In this document: one piece after another, positions 38,690 to 49,310 of the stretch
Layout of the letters: each line of letters begins with the position of its first letter
Numbering within the stretch: position 1 is the stretch's first letter
DNA from: Cordylochernes scorpioides
Taxonomy: Eukaryota; Arthropoda; Arachnida; Pseudoscorpiones; Chernetidae
Assembly (NCBI GenBank): GCA_030710605.1
Contig: CP092873.1
Coordinates: forward strand, 1,191,900-1,255,899
Reading direction: 5' to 3'
Length of the DNA stretch: 64,000 nt
Notes under the pieces: generated by a model
Database searches by the model: none
Seen by the model: the letters and a program-made list of their open reading frames with translations, nothing else
Told to the model about the DNA's origin: nothing
Translations under genes and position numbers: made by a program

Positions 38690-39020
38690 CTTACATTTTG
38701 TACAATTATTTAATAAAGCTTACAAAGTAATAAATATCTAGGTGACCATAGTGGTCAGAATTTTTATACATTTTTTCAAAGGAAGAAAATAGGGGCAGCC
38801 ATTTCTGTGGCATAGTGAGCGGCTGCCTACTGTGATATCAGGAATGTTCGTCCTTCCAAGCAGAATATAGCTAGCCAGGTTTTCCCACATGTAAACTTCT
38901 GAAATGCCTCAGACTGCCAATTTCTGCCATCCCCTGTGAACCCAACTCTGTCAAAGGTCACAGCAGTATTCCAGGAAGTAGCAGACCAAAAAGCCCCCAT
39001 CTCTCAGAATCTTTCCATAA
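38690..39020. other. Sequence upstream of the zinc-finger frame, nothing recognised
   Basis: No exon, promoter motif or repeat that I can support. Confidence 0.4.
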
Positions 39021-39115
39021 GTGATAGGTACAATTTGGATTATAGATTAGAAACACAAGGTAATAAGTCCAAAAGTTACCTTGTGTTTATAAGTCCAAAT
39101 CTAAATAAATAAATT

Positions 39116-39161
39116 GTGTGTGATGTTTCTGTAACAGCGTTGTTACCATCTTCAGACAAAA
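39116..39161 (-). ncRNA. Hammerhead-ribozyme-like motif
   Basis: On the minus strand CUGAAGA, a GGUAAC/GUUACA stem II, GAAAC and AUC before ACACAC. All core residues are present. The outer pair of stem II is weakened by C to A. Confidence 0.55.
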
Positions 39162-39335
39162 GTGCTAAATGAGAAAATATATCAGACCATGTTTTAAATA
39201 GTTACTGATATGGCACAATTTGGATTATAGATTATAAGGAATTTATTTTCTTTAGCTCGTAAGAAGAATAACTTCTTAGGTCCATTGAAGTCTATAAAAA
39301 TTATAAGGCACAATTTGGATTATAGATTCAGTACT

Positions 39336-39382
39336 TTTGTCTGAAGATGGTAACAACGCTGTTACCGAAACATCACACACTA
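39336..39382 (+). ncRNA. Hammerhead-ribozyme-like motif
   Basis: CUGAAGA at 39341-39347, a perfect GGUAAC/GUUACC stem II, GAAA at 39367-39370 and AUC at 39372-39374 before ACACAC. Confidence 0.6.
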
Positions 39383-39483
39383 TTTATTTATTTGGATTTG
39401 GTCTTATTACCCTGTGTTTGTAATCCAAATTGTACCTCTCTCTCATCAATTAATAATTTAAACTACATTTCCTACAAGCAAAC

Positions 39484-39725
39484 TGTTGTGTTGTGCCCGT
39501 TGTTTTGTCAATAATCCACTCTGAGTCGTCGGAGCTCCCTTGGTACCGGTTTTATTTATAACCAGTGCCGGAACATAAAGGGAATACCACACACAGCTAG
39601 ACGCGGAGTTAGTCCTCTGCACGCAGCCGACACCAAAACAAACTGGCGGGATCCAGTCTCGGCCGGTTCCCGCCGCCACACTGGCGCCGCTAGGCGCTTG
39701 AGGATTCTTGCCTGAACCCTCAACA
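39484..39725 (-). repeat. 3' LTR of gypsy C
   Basis: On the minus strand it begins TGTTGAGGG after the purine tract and contains a TATAAATA box. The outer end, near GGGCACAACACAACA, is a guess because there is no second copy to compare. Confidence 0.55.
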
Positions 39726-39750
39726 TCTCCCCCAAAAAGTTTAGAGGAGG

Positions 39751-41577
39751 TTAGCGCTGGACACGCTTGAATCTTCTCCCATACCGCGACACTTTCCCAG
39801 GTGAGGGAGACAGCTGCTTTATCTCTGGAGCGATTGCTGGCAGCTGTTGTAGCTCCTCTGCAGGCAGTTCATTTCCCGGAGTTTCCTCCGTTTCAGTGGG
39901 GAGTTCACTGTCAGGAGATGTCTCACTGGGGTCGACCTGTTGTTGGGAAGAAGCCAGAAGAAGAGAGTTCCGCCTGTAGGTCCCTACAGGAGTTTCCACG
40001 ATGTATAAGCGGGGCGCTGAAGCCTTCTCGAGGACACTTCCCCACGCTCGAAGATCCTTCACCCAAACTTTCTCTCCTGCAATTAGTTCCGCCTTTTTCG
40101 TGGCCGCATGGCGTCTGTCAAAAGCCGTTTTCTGCGCCATCTTTTGCTGCTCCTCTTCCCCCCTGAGTTTGGATTGATCCACTGTTTTAGGGGTTAGTGA
40201 TGATGAAGTGCAGGGAACCATAGTGCGAATTTTCGGTCCAAATAGAAGTTCCGCAGGGGAGAGTCCGTTTGCCAGGGGTGTTGCCCGATACTCCATGAGT
40301 GCTAGGACCGGATCTTTATTCTTTTTCATCAGGTTTTTACAATTTTGACAGCAGCCTCTGCTTGACCATTTGATTGTGGATGCTTTGGGCTGGAAGTGAT
40401 GTGTCGAAACCCAACTTCAGAGGCAAACTTCGTAAAAGCTGAAGTTGTTGATGGGCGAAATTGTGGTCCGTTATCACTGATTACAATGTCAGGGATGCCA
40501 TGACGAGCAAAGATGGCTTTGCAGTGATCTACCACAGCTTCCGAGGAAAGTTTAGTAAGTCGTACGACCTCGATAAATCGAGAAAAGTAGTCTACGACGA
40601 CTAAATACTCACTTCCTTCGTAATGGAAGAGATCCATCCCGACCTTTTGCCACGGCCTTTCCGGAAAGTCGTTGGGGATGAGTGGTTCGTGCTTTAGAGG
40701 TTGGTTCTCTATGCATTTCTCACAGGTTTTTACCATATCCTGGATTTCTTGACCTATTCCTGGCCACCAAACATGATCCTTTGCTCTTGCTCGACATTTT
40801 GTTATTCCTTGATGACCTGCGTGGATGCGATTCAAAACATCTTTTCGCATGTTAGAGGGGATGATAACTCGCAGTCCTCTCATTAGTAAGCCGTTCTCTT
40901 CCCCTATCTCGTCGCGAACATCGTAGAACGAGCGTTCTAAGGGAGAGAGCTGACATTTGGCGGGCCAACCGTTTTTGGAATAAAATGCCACATTTTGAAG
41001 GGTAGGCTCCAGCTTCTGGTTGAGGGCTATTTTGGCAAGTCGGTCGTCTGTCGTGGATTGATGCAGGACGATGCTTCGCACAAAATGTTCAACTTCTTCC
41101 TGGAGCTCTTCAACTTCGGGAAGATGACTTGGAAGTGGTTGTCTTGAAAGGGCATCAGCGGTGATTAGGTCCTTCCCCGGTGTATGAAAGATATGAAACG
41201 AGAACTGAAGCATCCTCATACGGTACCGTTGAAGCCTTGGCGTTAGATCGTTCAGATCTTTAGTGGTGAAGATGGGGACTAAAGGTTTGTGATCTGTTTC
41301 GATGAGGAAGGTTTTTCCAACCACAAAGTCCTTGAAGCGCTCACACGCCCATGTGATTGCAAGGGCTTCCTTCTCTATTTGAGCGCATCCCTGTTCCGTC
41401 TTCGTCAGCGTCCGTGATGCAAAGGCCACTGGGCGCCACTCGTTGGCTTCATGCTCTTGCTTGAGGATAGCTCCCAGGCCATACGATGATGCATCAGCTG
41501 AGACCATGGTCTTCTTAGAGATGTCAAAGCCTGCCAGAACTCTGTCACTGGCCAGAACGTCTTTGACGTTCCCAACA
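39751..41577 (-). pseudogene. Gypsy C pol: RNase H and integrase
   Basis: Two frames join near 40329 by a one-base shift. The first has RNase H (SADASSYGLGAILKQ, AYKG-type ERFKDFVVGKTFLIETDHKPL, TPGKDLITADALSRQ). The integrase zinc finger is H(A)GHQGITKCRARAKDHVW...CEKC, and the core has GMDLFHYEG, ISDNGPQF and PQSNGQAEAAVK. The second frame continues the integrase (PVLALMEYRATPLANGLSPAELLFG) and its C-terminal GEKVWVKDLRAWG. The protease, RT and gag are missing through truncation. It shows what gypsy B's polyprotein lacks between RT entry and ADALSRQ. Confidence 0.88.
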
Positions 41578-42729
41578 TTAGGAATAAAATAAAACAAAAG
41601 TGGTTGATGTAGATGTGTTCTTAGACAAAACAGCAAATGCTTTTTTAAAAATTATCTATGTAAAATAGCCGAACACAAAAATGCAAATTAGAAATAAATG
41701 GACAAAATAGAATGCACTGTCAAACTTTGTTTAAAAATTAACTGGAATATCTCCACCAATCCTTGGCAGTAAGCTGTCTTGTCTGACATACAAGATAGGC
41801 GGCCATTAAAGGTGTTTACATACATTCCAGATGTCGGGAACCTCCTTCATCTTGGCCTGGCACACACATCTCCCTTCAGTGTCTCTTTTTACAACTCTTA
41901 TATCACATGTTCACACATCCCTGACTTTACAATTCAATAAAACTCCGCCCTTGCCGGTCCCAAGCCCGGATGAAAAAGGAGGAGGGAGAGCAGTAACAAG
42001 CTCATTAAAAAACCTGGGCTCAGATGGCCCGGCTGATAGTACCCTGTAAGGGCTCCTAATCCAGGAATACAGGATGAGCAGCGTTTGTACTTCATGTTAG
42101 GAGCGGCTGCACATGGCGTCTGTTCCTCATATCAGAGGTGGCCATTTATTTTGGAGCTAAGTCGGCCTGCCACTGAGTAATGCTCCCAGTCTTAATGACA
42201 AAGGCATTCTACTTCACCCAGTCATGATGGTTGTCAAATAGATAAGAAAGAAGAAGACAATTTAATAAACACAACAAGGAATCCAGGGCTAGGTTTCTTT
42301 GCTATTTTTATTTCTTCAGCTTTCAGTTCTAGTTCTACTTCCAGTTCTCCTGTTGAAGGACATGTTGGCCAGAAAGCCAGAGAAATCAAAATAGTGAAGA
42401 AACTTGAACCCGGATGGCTTGTTGATTTTGTTAAATTATAAAATTCTGTTTAGCTCAGGTTACAATAGTCTTCTTCTTCTTTCTTATCTCCACTCAATCA
42501 CACTAAGCTTGTAAAGCTTGAGATTTTTTATGGTGTCTGCAGGGAAGAGTAGAGCTCATCAATGGATGAGCCAATACAGTCAATAATATGTCTTGGGGTT
42601 GCAGGTTGACACTTAGTACATAGTGGGAAAACCCTGCAACCATTCAGTCATTGTCAGTAGATGACCAGACTTACGTCTGGAAATCATTTGTTCTCCTGGG
42701 AGGACAGAACTGGTTACAATAGTTTCATG
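41578..42729. other. Intergenic stretch, no gene recognised
   Basis: Sequence right of the truncated gypsy fragment. Its small frames have no domain. Confidence 0.45.
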
Positions 42730-42805
42730 CCACAACCATGTTAATTCAACACACAACGATGCGACACTTGTGATAGTTCGACCATGTCCAGCCTATGAAA
42801 TAACT
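42730..42805 (+). mobile_element. Fragment of the Tigger-like element end
   Basis: TAATTCAACACA, GATAGTTCGACCATGT and GCCTATGAAATAAC appear in the same order and spacing as at 48200-48290 in the Tigger-like element (TAATTCGACACA, GATAATTCGACCATGT, GCCTATCAAATAAC). Only the subterminal region remains. Confidence 0.55.
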
Positions 42806-43494
42806 AATTTGGCTGATTTTTTAATGAGTCTTGTTTAATTACAAATTATTGATAAAACTACAATATGTAGACATTTGGGACTCGGAAATTAGCGTGCTTG
42901 CACCATACAAAAGTGTTACAATGCATCACATATCAGTGCCCAAATTGCACAATTTTTGTTTACTTTCTTGGGAAATTTTCCAATATAGGTTAAATTAGGT
43001 TAGTTTAACTACAAGAGAATTGGGCCAAATCCAAATAATTTAATAGTGTGATGTTTCAGTAACAGTGACAAAAGTTACTTTGTACAGGTTAACACAAAAT
43101 GCAATAAACTAGGGCCTAAAGTAATAGTAACTAAACAAACAAAAGCGTACACTCAAAAGTACAAAAAAAAAAAAAACGTACAATTGGTTAAATAAAATTT
43201 AAAAAACAGTACTTATCTTTATTGCTGCTTAGGTAGGGATCGGACCGGGGTTACACAGGGAATGCGAAGAGATCACCAGACACTGATAAAAATACGAAGA
43301 GAACACTATAAGCCTCTCTACACAAAAACTTTATACCACACTGGTCCCACGCATTCCCTTAAACCCCCTTTATATACAAACATGGCCACATTCGTCCAAT
43401 GAGAAGGCGGGAGAGATTGGTTCACTATCAAACAACTTTTTCCCACTAAAATCTGAGATAATATTAAAAAAATGCCAATATTTGTCAATATAAT
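42806..43494. other. Intergenic stretch with one partial Penelope-like terminus
   Basis: At about 43022-43072 CCAAATCCAAATAATTTAAT and GTGTGATGTTTCAGTAAC mark a minus-oriented terminal fragment of the element-1 family. The rest shows no gene. Confidence 0.45.
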
Positions 43495-43600
43495 TTGACA
43501 ACAGTGTTGTTACCATCATCAGACAAAAGAATAAATTATTCATGTGTCCGTGGTAACAACGCTGTTACCAAAGTGTCACATTTGGTCTTGTAGCTATATT
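43495..43600. mobile_element. Penelope-like terminal fragments in inverted pair
   Basis: GTTGTTACCATCATCAGACAAAAG (minus sense, CUGAUGA intact) faces GGTAACAACGCTGTTACC (plus sense, GAAA changed to AAAG) about 30 bases away. It is a decayed version of the miniature element at 770-982. Confidence 0.5.
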
Positions 43601-43682
43601 GTGCTTTCTCATAAGTTTGTTTAATTAAAAAAAAAGTATGTTACCTTGTGATTCTATAAAAAGGTATAACTAAAATGATTTA

Positions 43683-43825
43683 ATGATAAAGCACAAATTG
43701 GACTTTAGATACAAGAAATTCAGACCTAATCCAAATATTTAATAGTGTGCGACATTTCGGTAACAGCATTGTTACCGAAACGTCACACTATTAAATTATT
43801 TGGATTTGGTCTTATTTTCTTGTAT
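43683..43825. mobile_element. Collapsed Penelope-like terminal palindrome
   Basis: TAGATACAAGAAA to TTTCTTGTATCTA forms an almost perfect hairpin whose centre is GTGTGCGACATTTCGGTAAC joined to GTTACCGAAACGTCACAC. The CUGANGA box is absent on both sides. It has the same design as 35270-35412, but a separate insertion with different flanks. Confidence 0.65.
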
Positions 43826-43931
43826 CTATAATGATTTATTGTCAGGCTTAAAAAGTGGCATGTAAATTATACACAAAAATGTTTTTTTTTCCATTCAAAG
43901 GAAAAACAGGGTAACGTGGTAAGATTCTTTA

Positions 43932-43980
43932 ATGGAACATGACGAGCTTTCAGGCAGCAACTGCCCTTCTTCAGGTCTTA
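43932..43980 (-). ncRNA. Hammerhead-ribozyme-like motif of element 2
   Basis: On the minus strand CUGAAGA (43974-43968), stem II AGG(G)CAG/CUGCCU with one bulged G, GAAA, and CUCGUC with predicted cleavage after GUC. Stem III is a single A-U pair. The sequence is different from element 1, but the core boxes are the same. Confidence 0.6.
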
Positions 43981-44216
43981 TACAAGTGTAGACAAAGAAG
44001 TGCCATATTTATAAGCAAAAATATTGACATATATACGCGCAAGGAAATAAGGAATTTTACATACTGAAGATTGGAAAGGGGAATTTGCATATTTACAAAT
44101 AAAACAAACTCTGTGTGAGAAATAGAGGCAAAAAAACGGATATAAAAATTAAACCTGAAGGCAAAAACACGGAGATAAAAATTGAACCGAAAATAACAAT
44201 AAAACCCAGAAACATA

Positions 44217-45020
44217 TCAGCGATTGAGGCCGTAAAATATTGTATATTGCGGTGGGAGATCAATCTTCCGGTTAAAACTGGGAGTACAGTTGGACACCAG
44301 TGCTTCCAGAACCAAGCGTTGGTACTTGTTTCCAATATCCCTGTATACAGAAATCGTATCGTCTAAATTGAAGGAATGGTCGAAATCTGCCATTTGTTGA
44401 AAAATGAGAGATTTTCGATCTTTGGAACGTATATTACGGTTGTGTTCGCGGATTCTAGTGGCGACGGTTCGACCAGTTTCACCAATGTAGCATTGCTCAC
44501 AATTGTTGCATGATATTTTATAGATGCCGTTATTGAGGGATAGAGGGTTAAGTTTGATGGAGCTTTTTGTTATGGGGTGCCGTAAGGATGCTTCTAGGGA
44601 AGGCGAATTTTTGAAAAACGTGCGAATACCGAATTTTCGTAAAAATAACGCAATATCAGAGTTCGTGGTCGAAAAAGGAAGGACACAGACGTTTTTATAC
44701 AGCGGAGGTGTGACTTTTTTGTGGTTCGGAACGTAAAAACGGCGGTCAATAAAATTATGAGGGTAACCGGCGGATAAAAGATGGGTGTAAACGGTACGCT
44801 TCTCGATCGTTCTAAATAAGGCAAGGGAACAATGAGTATATACCCGTTTGGAGAGAGTTTTTACCGTGGTGATTTTGTGGGAAACCGAGGCATGTGATAA
44901 AAAGTGTAAATAGGAGGGAGTGTAGTTAGGCTTGCGAAATACGGTGGTCTGAAAAGTGCCATTAGTGTTGATGACTAAAACGTCTAAAAACTCATAATCT
45001 TTACTCGGTCCAGGATCCAT
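44217..45020 (-). pseudogene. Penelope-like element 2, minus copy: C-terminal RT and GIY-YIG endonuclease
   Basis: The open frame starts just before FLDVLVINTNGTFQTTVFRKP, the region after the RT palm, and runs through the linker to the GIY-YIG nuclease (GIYKISCNNCEQCYIGETGRTVATRIREH) and the stop at 44217. It is nearly identical to the plus copy over this length. The RT catalytic motifs are absent because the copy stops at the dimer junction, so it cannot function alone even though the nuclease part is intact. Confidence 0.85.
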
Positions 45021-45021
45021 C

Positions 45022-46267
45022 TGAATTTTTTACAAGATTAAAGAGTGTCCCCCAACCTCGTGGTCTCACCATGTCGACTTTTGACGTGACATCACTCTTT
45101 CTGTGCCTCCCGCATTCTCTGATCATAGATGGCCTAGAGCAACTTCTTTCTTCTTCTACTCTTCCTAGTAATGATCAAAAAACCATCTTGGATCTATTCA
45201 CCATCTGCCTTGACATGAATGCTTTAGAATTCAATGGCTGTTTCTTTGTACAGATGAGAGGCTCCCCTATGGGCAGCCCTCTTTCCACAATAGCAGCTGA
45301 GATTGTTATGTCTAATCTGGACCGGTGGTTAGTTTCCCATAATCATTTGGGGATCGAGATGTGGTCGAGGTACGTTGACGACATTTTTTGCCTCCATCGT
45401 GATACCGACCATCTCCCTATACTCACGGTTTTAAACTCATACCATCATGATCTCCGTTTTACTCACAACCCATCCTGTTTTAATTGCATCCCGTTTTTAG
45501 ACGTTTTAGTCATCAACACTAATGGCACTTTTCAGACCACCGTATTTCGCAAGCCTAACTTCACTCCCTCCTATTTACACTTTTTATCACATGCCCCGGT
45601 TTCCCACAAAATCACCACGGTAAAAACTCTCTCCAAACGGGTATATACTCATTGTTCCCTTGCCTTATTTAGAACGATCGAGAAGCGTACCGTTTACACC
45701 CATCTTTTATCCGCCGGTTACCCTCATAATTTTATTGACCGCCATTTTTACGTTCCGAACCACAAAAAAGTTACACCCCTGCTGTATAAAAACGTCTGTG
45801 TCCTTCCTTTTTCGACCACGAACTCTGATATTGCGTTATTTTTACGAAAATTCGGTATTCGCACGTTTTTCAAAAATTCGCCTTCCCTAGAAGCATCCTT
45901 ACGGCACCCCATAACAAAAAGCTCCATCAAACTTAACCCTCTATCCCTCAATAACGGCATCTATAAAATATCATGCAACGATTGTGAGCAATGCTACATT
46001 GGTGAAACTGGTCGAACCGTCGCCACTAGAATCCGCGAACACAACCGTAATATACGTTCCAAAGATCGAAAATCTCTCATTTTTCAACACATGGCAGATT
46101 TCGATCATTCCTTCAATTTAGACGATACGATTTCTGTATACAGGGATATAGGAAACAAGTACCAACGCTTGGTTCTGGAAGCACTGGTGTCTAACTGTAC
46201 TCCCAGTTTTAACCGGAAGATTGATCTCCCACCGCAAAATACAATATTTTACGGCCTCACTCGCTGA
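45022..46267 (+). CDS. Penelope-like element 2, plus copy: RT (N-terminally truncated) and GIY-YIG endonuclease
   Basis: Open from the junction at about 45022, with the first ATG at 45071. The RT part has MSTFDVTSLFLCLP, FFVQMRGSPMGSPLSTIAAE and the catalytic SRYVDDIFCLHRD. Then come IPFLDVLVINTNG and the FRKPNFTPSYLHFLSHAP segment. The C-terminal nuclease has GIYKISCNDCEQCYIGETGRT, with both tyrosines and the arginine in place. The N-terminal RT fingers are missing, so the enzyme is likely inactive, but there is no stop or frameshift in what remains. The stop is at 46265-46267, followed by about 340 bases of 3' region. Confidence 0.85.
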
Positions 46268-46504
46268 TATGTTTCTGGGTTTTATTGTTATTTTCGGTTC
46301 AATTTTTATCTCCGTGTTTTTGCCTTCAGGTTTAATTTTTATCTCCGTTTTTTTGCCTCTATTTCTCACACAGAGTTTGTTTTATTTGTAAATATGCAAA
46401 TTCCCCTTTCCAATCTTCAGTATGTAAAATTCCTTATTTCCTTGCGCGTATATATGTAAATATTTTTGCTTATAAATATGGCACTTCTTTGTCTACACTT
46501 GTAT

Positions 46505-46552
46505 AAGACCTGAAGAAGGGCAGTTGCTGCCTGAAAGCTCGTCATGTTCCAT
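46505..46552 (+). ncRNA. Hammerhead-ribozyme-like motif of element 2
   Basis: CUGAAGA at 46510-46516, stem II AGG(G)CAG/CUGCCU, GAAA at 46533-46536, GUC at 46541-46543. It is identical in all core positions to the minus-strand copy at 43932-43980. Confidence 0.65.
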
Positions 46553-46796
46553 TAAAGAATCTTACCACGTTACCCTGTTTTTCCTTTGAATCTTACAGCG
46601 TGGCGATATGATGTTTTTTTCCATTGCTCAAAATATGAATTTAAAAAAAAAAATTCAAAAATAAATAAAAATTTGTTAAAATATATTTTGCAGATGAAAT
46701 ACTAAATCTTGTTTACATCTGGGGCTACTCAGGAATTTGTCTCAGATTTGGGCAAAAGAAATTTTGTTCCATTTTGGGAAAGTTGTTAGAGATCCC

Positions 46797-46978
46797 TAGT
46801 ACAGGTGGTTCAGGCCATGATAATCATGGTGGGTAGAAGTTGGTGCCTGCTTTTCCTGTAATTACACCCCACATCTTCACTCACTGGTAGGGTTGGACTT
46901 TTGCAAGAATCGGGGATCATTGGGTCGCTTTACTATTTAGAAAAAAGTACCCAATGCGGATCCCGGGTCGTAGCAGAG
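46797..46978 (-). mobile_element. tRNA-derived SINE copy 3, diverged
   Basis: On the minus strand a degraded GACCCGGGATCCGCATTGG head is followed by the body seen in the other two copies (CAAAAGTCCAACCCTACCAG, CATGATTATCATGGCCTGAACCAC). The A-box end is lost, and there are several deletions. It is the oldest of the three copies. Confidence 0.7.
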
Positions 46979-47319
46979 AGATACTGATAAAAACACTCAG
47001 CCTGAAGTGTAGAAACACATACAACTCTGGCCATACAAAAATTTCATTAGCTATAAATACTTTTGTAAATTTTCAGAAATTTGCATAGTTAACAAGAACA
47101 TAAGGTAATATGGTCAAATCCAAATATTGTACCTAATAATTACATGAACATTTAGGTATGTAAATGAAGGAGATCAATTTTATGAAACCATAGCTAGAAT
47201 ATAAGTGCATAAAAAGAGCCTTGTACATTTATTCATGATAGTGAATTTAAACTACTTTCTAGTTTCTATCATTGATTTTTGTTGTTCTTAAGATTATCTT
47301 TAATCTCGGACTAGAATTA

Positions 47320-47605
47320 CTTCAACTCTAGATAGAGAAAGTCCTAATCTCATCATCAAAAACATTCACTGCAGGATATGTGGAAATATGATATCTGATG
47401 AAATCTCCGACTATATCACAGAATGCCCATATTTAGGTGAAGAAAGAGAAAAAAAAACTCTTAAAAACACCTTCTAGAAATTTAGCAACCCACTGCAGAT
47501 GCTGAGAACTATTTCAGAAAAGAAAAATATAGCAATAGAACTCTATAATTTCTACAGATCAATTGTAAATAGATTCATACACAAAAGAGGTAGTGAGGAA
47601 AGTTT
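47320..47605 (+). pseudogene. LINE C-terminal tail fragment
   Basis: Translation on the plus strand gives a Cys/His module (CRICGNMISDEISDYITECPYLGEER) followed by a helix-rich tail with ALELYNFYRS-like spacing. This resembles the end of the LINE at 10382-10600 (CQLCKK...YIFEC, LNLYNFHKNAV). One internal stop is present. It is a short relic only. Confidence 0.4.
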
Positions 47606-48185
47606 TAGAACAGATGTGTAAATAAATTTCTTTTCAAACAAAGGCTCACGTGAAAATTCCCCTAGTGAGAAAAAAATTACTCTATTATTTTGTTGTTGTA
47701 TGGTGAATCCATACAGGGCAATGGGCCCTAATAAAAGCCTTTTGTTGTTGATTATCTTTAATCTGTAGAACTCCTGGGGTAGTTGGTGAGAACCTGGGTT
47801 GTCTCTCTGTACAATGTCTGGGTAGGTAAAATGGCATCGTACAATCTCTGATTGGACAGGCATTATGACTAGAGAAATTGCCATGAAGCTGCAATCAAGG
47901 TACTGTTGTTTGGTGTCAGAAGGAAATTTCAAGAATTGTATTGGCTTAGTCCATCATCCCACAAGAAGCCATAAAAAAATATTGCTGCTTGTATATGTGC
48001 CAGTCACCAAATATTGATAAAAGCTGTGTATCACAAATTCACATCCTTTTTTGAAATTTTAATCAATTATTTTTCATATCACCATTATAATAGCTCACCA
48101 ATTTTCAGAAAATTTACATAAGTATTTCTAGGTGATGCAACTTTATTTGTGGCCAGTGTATATATCATTATTTCAGAAAGTTAAT
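47606..48185. other. Intergenic stretch, no gene recognised
   Basis: A 126-codon minus frame at 47552-47932 overlaps the LINE relic in antisense and shows no domain, so I do not call it. Confidence 0.4.
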
Positions 48186-49310
48186 TACAGTATAACCTCG
48201 TTAATTCGACACACCCCAATTCGACACTCGGCGATAATTCGACCATGTTCTGATGTCCCGACCTCCGGCCTATCAAATAACAAACCGTAATTCGACATAT
48301 CGATAATACGACACTTCCGATAGTTCGACCATTTTAAAATGCGAATTTCGACAGTTGAATGTTTTTTACTTACAACTTTCCGCTAAAAAGGTATTACGGC
48401 GGCGATCGGCGGGCGCCGATAAGATCGCGCGTGCGCACTTTTGGTTCCTGGTTAGATTAAGTTTCACTTTGCAGTGCAGTTGCGCAAAGTCGCGAGTGTT
48501 TTTTTTTTTTTTTTTTTTTTTTACGCTGGGATTTAGGCTTCGTGCGCTAATTAACAATAATAGTTTATTTTTAAATTTCAGCATTAAAATATTTTAGTTA
48601 TTTTAAAATTTACAAATAATTTCCTTTTAAATAAATAAATCTTTATAAAATGTAGCCACAATGATTTTGATAACATTTTATTTCAATATTCCATTTCTGT
48701 GTTATTATAAAAGATTTAAACATAAAATCAATAACACCTGCAGCAGCAGTGGATGACTTTAATACATTAAAATTTATTTATTAAAAGACATTTCAGAGGA
48801 AGAAAGGCATGCATGTTTTTTCAAAATGACCATCTGGAATACATCCTGAATAGGATTTCAGTGCAAAAACAGACATCTTTAAAGGAATTTTTTAAAATAT
48901 CTTCATGATTATTTTAAAATAATATTTTAAAATTTTCTTTTTATTTACCATATTTATTTCCTTTCAACTGCTATATTTTTCAATTAGAATAAAATATTAT
49001 TTAATATATTATATTTAATATTTGATTATATTACTGAAAAAACACATTACCAGTAAATTTATTTGTTACAATTATTTATGTTTCTAAAATATGTATTAAT
49101 GCCATTTTGTCACTGATACTAAAGGTTAATCATGAAAATAAAATAAAAACACACAATGGTTTCAATTAATATCATTAATTTATATTACAAAGCTATTTTT
49201 TAAAAATATTATTTTAGCGAGTTAGATGATTAGCTAACCATCTGAATAACTTTAATTCAACACTTCCTTTAATTCAACCAAAAACTCTGATCCCTTAAGT
49301 GTTGAATTAA

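Larger units (their letters stand above)
39021..39442. mobile_element. Penelope-like element 1 family, rearranged terminal fragments
   Basis: Three copies of CAATTTGGATTATAGATT-type tails (about 39030, 39221 and 39311) and outward ACAAGGTAATAAG-like segments bracket a minus and a plus hammerhead-like motif. The interior of the element is missing. The central 39235-39305 is unrelated sequence, so this is an inverted derivative that was later interrupted or recombined. Confidence 0.65.
39484..41577 (-). mobile_element. Ty3/gypsy element C, 5'-truncated fragment
   Basis: The minus-strand 3' part of a gypsy element: RNase H and integrase, purine tract AAACTTTTTGGGGGAGA and a 3' LTR (39725 down to about 39484). 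The element breaks off at about 41577, in the RT-RNase H connection, and no 5' LTR is present. It is related to gypsy B at the protein level, since both share the TADALSRQPL and DADALSRQPL end of RNase H and similar integrases. Confidence 0.85.
43896..46610. mobile_element. Penelope-like element 2, inverted dimer
   Basis: A second, unrelated Penelope-like family arranged in the same way. The 5'-truncated minus copy is about 43896-45020, and the longer plus copy about 45020-46610. Direct copies of ATG(T)nCCATT flank the unit (43879-43895 and 46611-46625, T-run length differs). The arms from the RT C-terminus outward are nearly identical inverted repeats of about 1.1 kb. Each outer end carries a hammerhead-like motif. 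The protein frames are open in both copies, so this insertion is younger than element 1. Confidence 0.85.

Noticed and set aside
39751..41577. Gypsy C as the missing RT segment of gypsy B, displaced by rearrangement
   Set aside because: It has its own integrase and 3' LTR with different sequence from gypsy B, so it is a separate related element.
44524..44736. Small frames antisense to the Penelope-like nuclease (also 45748-45960)
   Set aside because: They mirror each other because the element is an inverted dimer. They are antisense to clear GIY-YIG coding sequence.
47552..47932. 126-codon minus frame as a gene
   Set aside because: No domain, overlaps an antisense LINE relic, and no splice or promoter support.
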